Source: Coriobacteriaceae bacterium (GTDB lineage: Bacteria; Actinomycetota; Coriobacteriia; Coriobacteriales; UMGS124). Taken from it: 24,810 nucleotides of DNA. Within the stretch, counting starts at the first letter, position 1; every line of letters begins with the position of its first letter. The notes under the pieces were generated by a model. That model was not told the origin of the DNA and ran no database searches. It was given only the letters and a program-made list of their open reading frames with translations. This document shows positions 22,619 to 24,810 of this stretch, piece after piece. The stretch lies in the NCBI GenBank assembly GCA_019420325.1, contig JAHZHK010000037.1:1-24810 (forward strand), in the 5' to 3' direction. The position numbers and the translations under genes are program-made.

Positions 22619-23953
22619 ATGCGCCTCGCAGTTTTGCCGCAAACCGGTGTCGAGCTCCGCGCCCAGCGCGGGGTGCGCTTTTCCCTCAGGAACGGGTCGA
22701 TGGTCTTCGTCCCCTTGCTCTTTTACGCCTTCTTCTGCCAGTCAATCGCCTCGTCCTCGATTGTGCTGGGCGCTTGCCTTGTTGCCTCCTTCGCGTCGCT
22801 TGTCATGCATTTCCTTGCCAACGGGAGATTTGCCAGCAAGAGGTTCGGCCTTGAGGTCACGTGGGTCCCGTTCTTCATCCTCTTCTATGCGCACAGCTTC
22901 TTCTTCGGTGTGGGCAACCTGACGCTGCTGGTGGTCTACACCATCCTGTTCGTGTGCATGTACGCCGCATCGGGGGAGAGGGAGTGGGTTTCGTCGTGCA
23001 TAAAGGCTGTGGTCGCGTTTGCGGCCTTTCACGCCGCGTGCACGATAGCGTTTTGGCTCTTTCCTGCGCTGTACGCACCGGTGAAGGCGGCGTTCTTCTC
23101 TGGGGGCTACATGGCGAGCGACTACCGGTCGGGCTTCACCGCACACTACAGCACCAACTCCATCTATTTAAGCTTTGGGCTGGTGTGCTGGGTGTGCGGG
23201 TTGGTCGGCCGTAAGGCTAAGCCGCAGGCGGGGGACGTGATTCTGGGGCTGGCGTTTCTCCTCGCCTTGTTCTTGACGACGAAGCGCGGGCCGCTCGTCG
23301 CCTCCGTCGTGGCCATTGCCGTGTGCTACCTCTTTGTCAATAAGGACAAATTTACAGGTGCGGCGCTGAAGGCCCTGGTCGTCGTTTTACTGGCCGTTTT
23401 GGCCGTGGGCGTGACGGCGACGTTCGTGCCAGGCGTCGAGGCAACCCTGGAGAGGTTTGTCGAGCTTTCGGAGGACGAGACGGGCAACGGCAGGAGCGAG
23501 TTGTACGACTGTGCCTGGAGCATGGTCGGCGCCAGCCCCCTGTTTGGAAGCGGGTGGGGGTCGTACTCGAAGTACGTCGCGACGACACCGCTCGGCGTTA
23601 TGTACAGCAATATCGGCTTCTCGTCGATGAGCACTCACAATGTCTACTTGCAGCTGCTTGCAGAGACTGGTGTCGTGGGGTTGGTGCTGTTCTTGGCACC
23701 GGCGGCGGCCACCCTGGTTGCGGCGATGCGGCGCTCGGCCGCGCACCGCGGAGGGGGGCTTTACGGGGAGTCGTTCTGCCTGTGGGCCTGCGTGGGCGCG
23801 CAGGTCTTTTTCCTGATCTACTGTCTCTCGGGCAACCCGCTCTACGACCCGCAGTGCTACATACCGTACTTCATGTCGTGTGTCGCCGTGTTCGCGATAT
23901 GCGGGACCGACACTAAGCGAAAGGACGTGGGATTCCATGGAAATCTGCAGTGA
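22619..23953 (+). CDS. Wzy-type O-antigen polymerase/ligase-like membrane protein
   Basis: 444 residues, mostly hydrophobic with about 10-12 predicted helices. A large loop in the C-terminal half carries LERFVELSEDETGNGRSELYDCAWSMVGASPLFGSGWGSYSKYV and a conserved STHNVYLQLLAETGVVGLVLFL, as in the Wzy_C/O-antigen-ligase family. These polymerise the flipped repeat units outside the membrane. ATG 22619 has AAGGAA 10 bases upstream and lies directly after the flippase stop. The following gene starts 17 bases before this stop, so translation is coupled. Confidence 0.88.
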   Translation: MRLAVLPQTGVELRAQRGVRFSLRNGSMVFVPLLFYAFFCQSIASSSIVLGACLVASFASLVMHFLANGRFASKRFGLEVTWVPFFILFYAHSFFFGVGNLTLLVVYTILFVCMYAASGEREWVSSCIKAVVAFAAFHAACTIAFWLFPALYAPVKAAFFSGGYMASDYRSGFTAHYSTNSIYLSFGLVCWVCGLVGRKAKPQAGDVILGLAFLLALFLTTKRGPLVASVVAIAVCYLFVNKDKFTGAALKALVVVLLAVLAVGVTATFVPGVEATLERFVELSEDETGNGRSELYDCAWSMVGASPLFGSGWGSYSKYVATTPLGVMYSNIGFSSMSTHNVYLQLLAETGVVGLVLFLAPAAATLVAAMRRSAAHRGGGLYGESFCLWACVGAQVFFLIYCLSGNPLYDPQCYIPYFMSCVAVFAICGTDTKRKDVGFHGNLQ

Positions 23954-24810
23954 CCCGCAGCTTTGCTGCGGCTGCTCGGCGTGCCAGGCGGCCTGCCCGC
24001 GCTCCGCTGTTGCCATGGTCGAGGATGGGCGGGGGTTCTACCGTCCCAAGGTGGACGAGGCGAAGTGCGTGGGGTGCGGTCTGTGCAGGGGCGTTTGCCC
24101 TGCGAACAGCGGAACGGCCCAGAGTTTGAAGAAGGGTCCCCTCAAGGTGCTTGCCTACAAGAATTCCGACGAGGAGAGGGCTAGAAGCTCCTCGGGCGCA
24201 GCCTTCTGGGCGCTGGCACAATACACGTTGGACAGGGGCGGTGCGGTGTACGGCGCCTGCTTTGACGACGAGTTCCGGGTGGTCCACAGGCGTTGTGCCA
24301 CCGAGGGCGAGGCGCAGGCGTGCAGGGGGTCGAAGTACTCCCAAAGCTTCACGGGCCCCGCGTTTGGCGAGGCCTATGAGGATTTGAAGCGGGGGAGGGA
24401 CGTGCTGTACACTGGAACGCCCTGCCAGATTGCTGGGCTTCGTAGCTTCCTCGCGAAGAAGAGCTATGCCGGTCAGCTGGTGACCTGCGACCTGATATGC
24501 CACGGGACGCCGAGCAACCGGCTGTTCCGCGAGTACATAGCGTTCCTCGAGCGAAAGAGCGGCAAGAAGGTCGTCGGTTACTGCCATCGCCCGAAGGGCC
24601 GGGGTTGGGGCGTGCATGTCGAGAAAGCCGTCATGGACGACGGCAGCATGCTTTACGACACGATTGAGAGCAACACCTGGCGGGATATCTTCTACAGCAA
24701 CGATGGCTTGAATTCATGTTGTTACCGATGCCCCTACACCGATGTTAGCAGGGTTGCCGATTTCACATTGGCGGACTTTCTTGGAGCCGATCGATGCCGC
24801 ACAGAACTCA
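23937..24810 (+). CDS. F420-hydrogenase-beta-like Fe-S protein of polysaccharide cluster, 3' end missing
   Basis: The first 291 residues are inside the window; the stop is not. Two 4Fe-4S ferredoxin motifs, CGCSACQAACP (11-21) and CVGCGLCRGVCP (44-55), are followed by the FrhB/FdhB-type domain (YTGTPCQIAGLRSFL, DLICHGTPSN, YRCPYTDVSRVADFTLADFLG). Proteins like this occur beside pyruvyl-transferase-like genes in many capsule clusters. They are thought to be redox enzymes acting on a sugar or lipid intermediate, but the reaction is unknown. ATG 23937 overlaps the polymerase stop by 17 bases and has AAGGA upstream. A link to coenzyme F420 is not implied. Confidence 0.88.
   Translation, partial: MEICSDPQLCCGCSACQAACPRSAVAMVEDGRGFYRPKVDEAKCVGCGLCRGVCPANSGTAQSLKKGPLKVLAYKNSDEERARSSSGAAFWALAQYTLDRGGAVYGACFDDEFRVVHRRCATEGEAQACRGSKYSQSFTGPAFGEAYEDLKRGRDVLYTGTPCQIAGLRSFLAKKSYAGQLVTCDLICHGTPSNRLFREYIAFLERKSGKKVVGYCHRPKGRGWGVHVEKAVMDDGSMLYDTIESNTWRDIFYSNDGLNSCCYRCPYTDVSRVADFTLADFLGADRCRTEL

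Overview
The window looks like a chromosomal segment of a GC-rich actinobacterium of the class Coriobacteriia (gut Collinsella, Olsenella, Eggerthella and relatives). The grounds are an actinobacterial-type integration host factor, two Tat-exported single-domain FAD oxidoreductases with adjacent regulators, one of which is a membrane-embedded LuxR protein, and overall base composition. Genus cannot be fixed from the sequence. No rRNA, tRNA, CRISPR array or insertion sequence was found.

Left part (1-10295), single genes with their own control regions: a LysE-type exporter (-), an mIHF nucleoid protein (-), a lone AAA+ ATPase (+), then two divergent pairs. A Tat/FAD oxidoreductase (-) faces a 12-TM-type LuxR regulator (+), and a second Tat/FAD oxidoreductase (-) faces a LysR regulator (+). 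The gaps hold unusual repeats: a 275-bp element present twice at identical length, built from four motif copies at exactly 41-bp spacing; helically phased TGCGAA arrays; and large dyad terminators of related sequence.

Middle (10296-11874): a gene-poor stretch with a strong AT-rich double palindrome, a small serine recombinase, and then two 26-bp recombinase-type sites (12-2-12 dyads) in inverted orientation enclosing 115 bp. These lie between a good promoter and the next gene.

Right part (11875 to the end): one co-directional, tightly packed exopolysaccharide/capsule operon. In order: NusG-like (LoaP/UpxY-type) antiterminator, a small coupled ORF, lipid-linker sugar phosphotransferase, UDP-glucose 6-dehydrogenase, PssD/PssE-type glycosyltransferase pair, two tandem TupA-like ATP-grasp paralogues, GT4, GT32 (disrupted by a -1 frameshift at A AAA AAG), hexapeptide acyltransferase, pyruvyl transferase family protein, Wzx flippase, Wzy polymerase, and an Fe-S F420-hydrogenase-beta-like protein cut by the window end. 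The likely logic is a Wzx/Wzy-type polysaccharide made on undecaprenyl phosphate, with a processive antiterminator as first gene and a candidate DNA-inversion switch in its leader, worked by the neighbouring recombinase. That switch is the most interesting hypothesis here; it is inferred, not shown.
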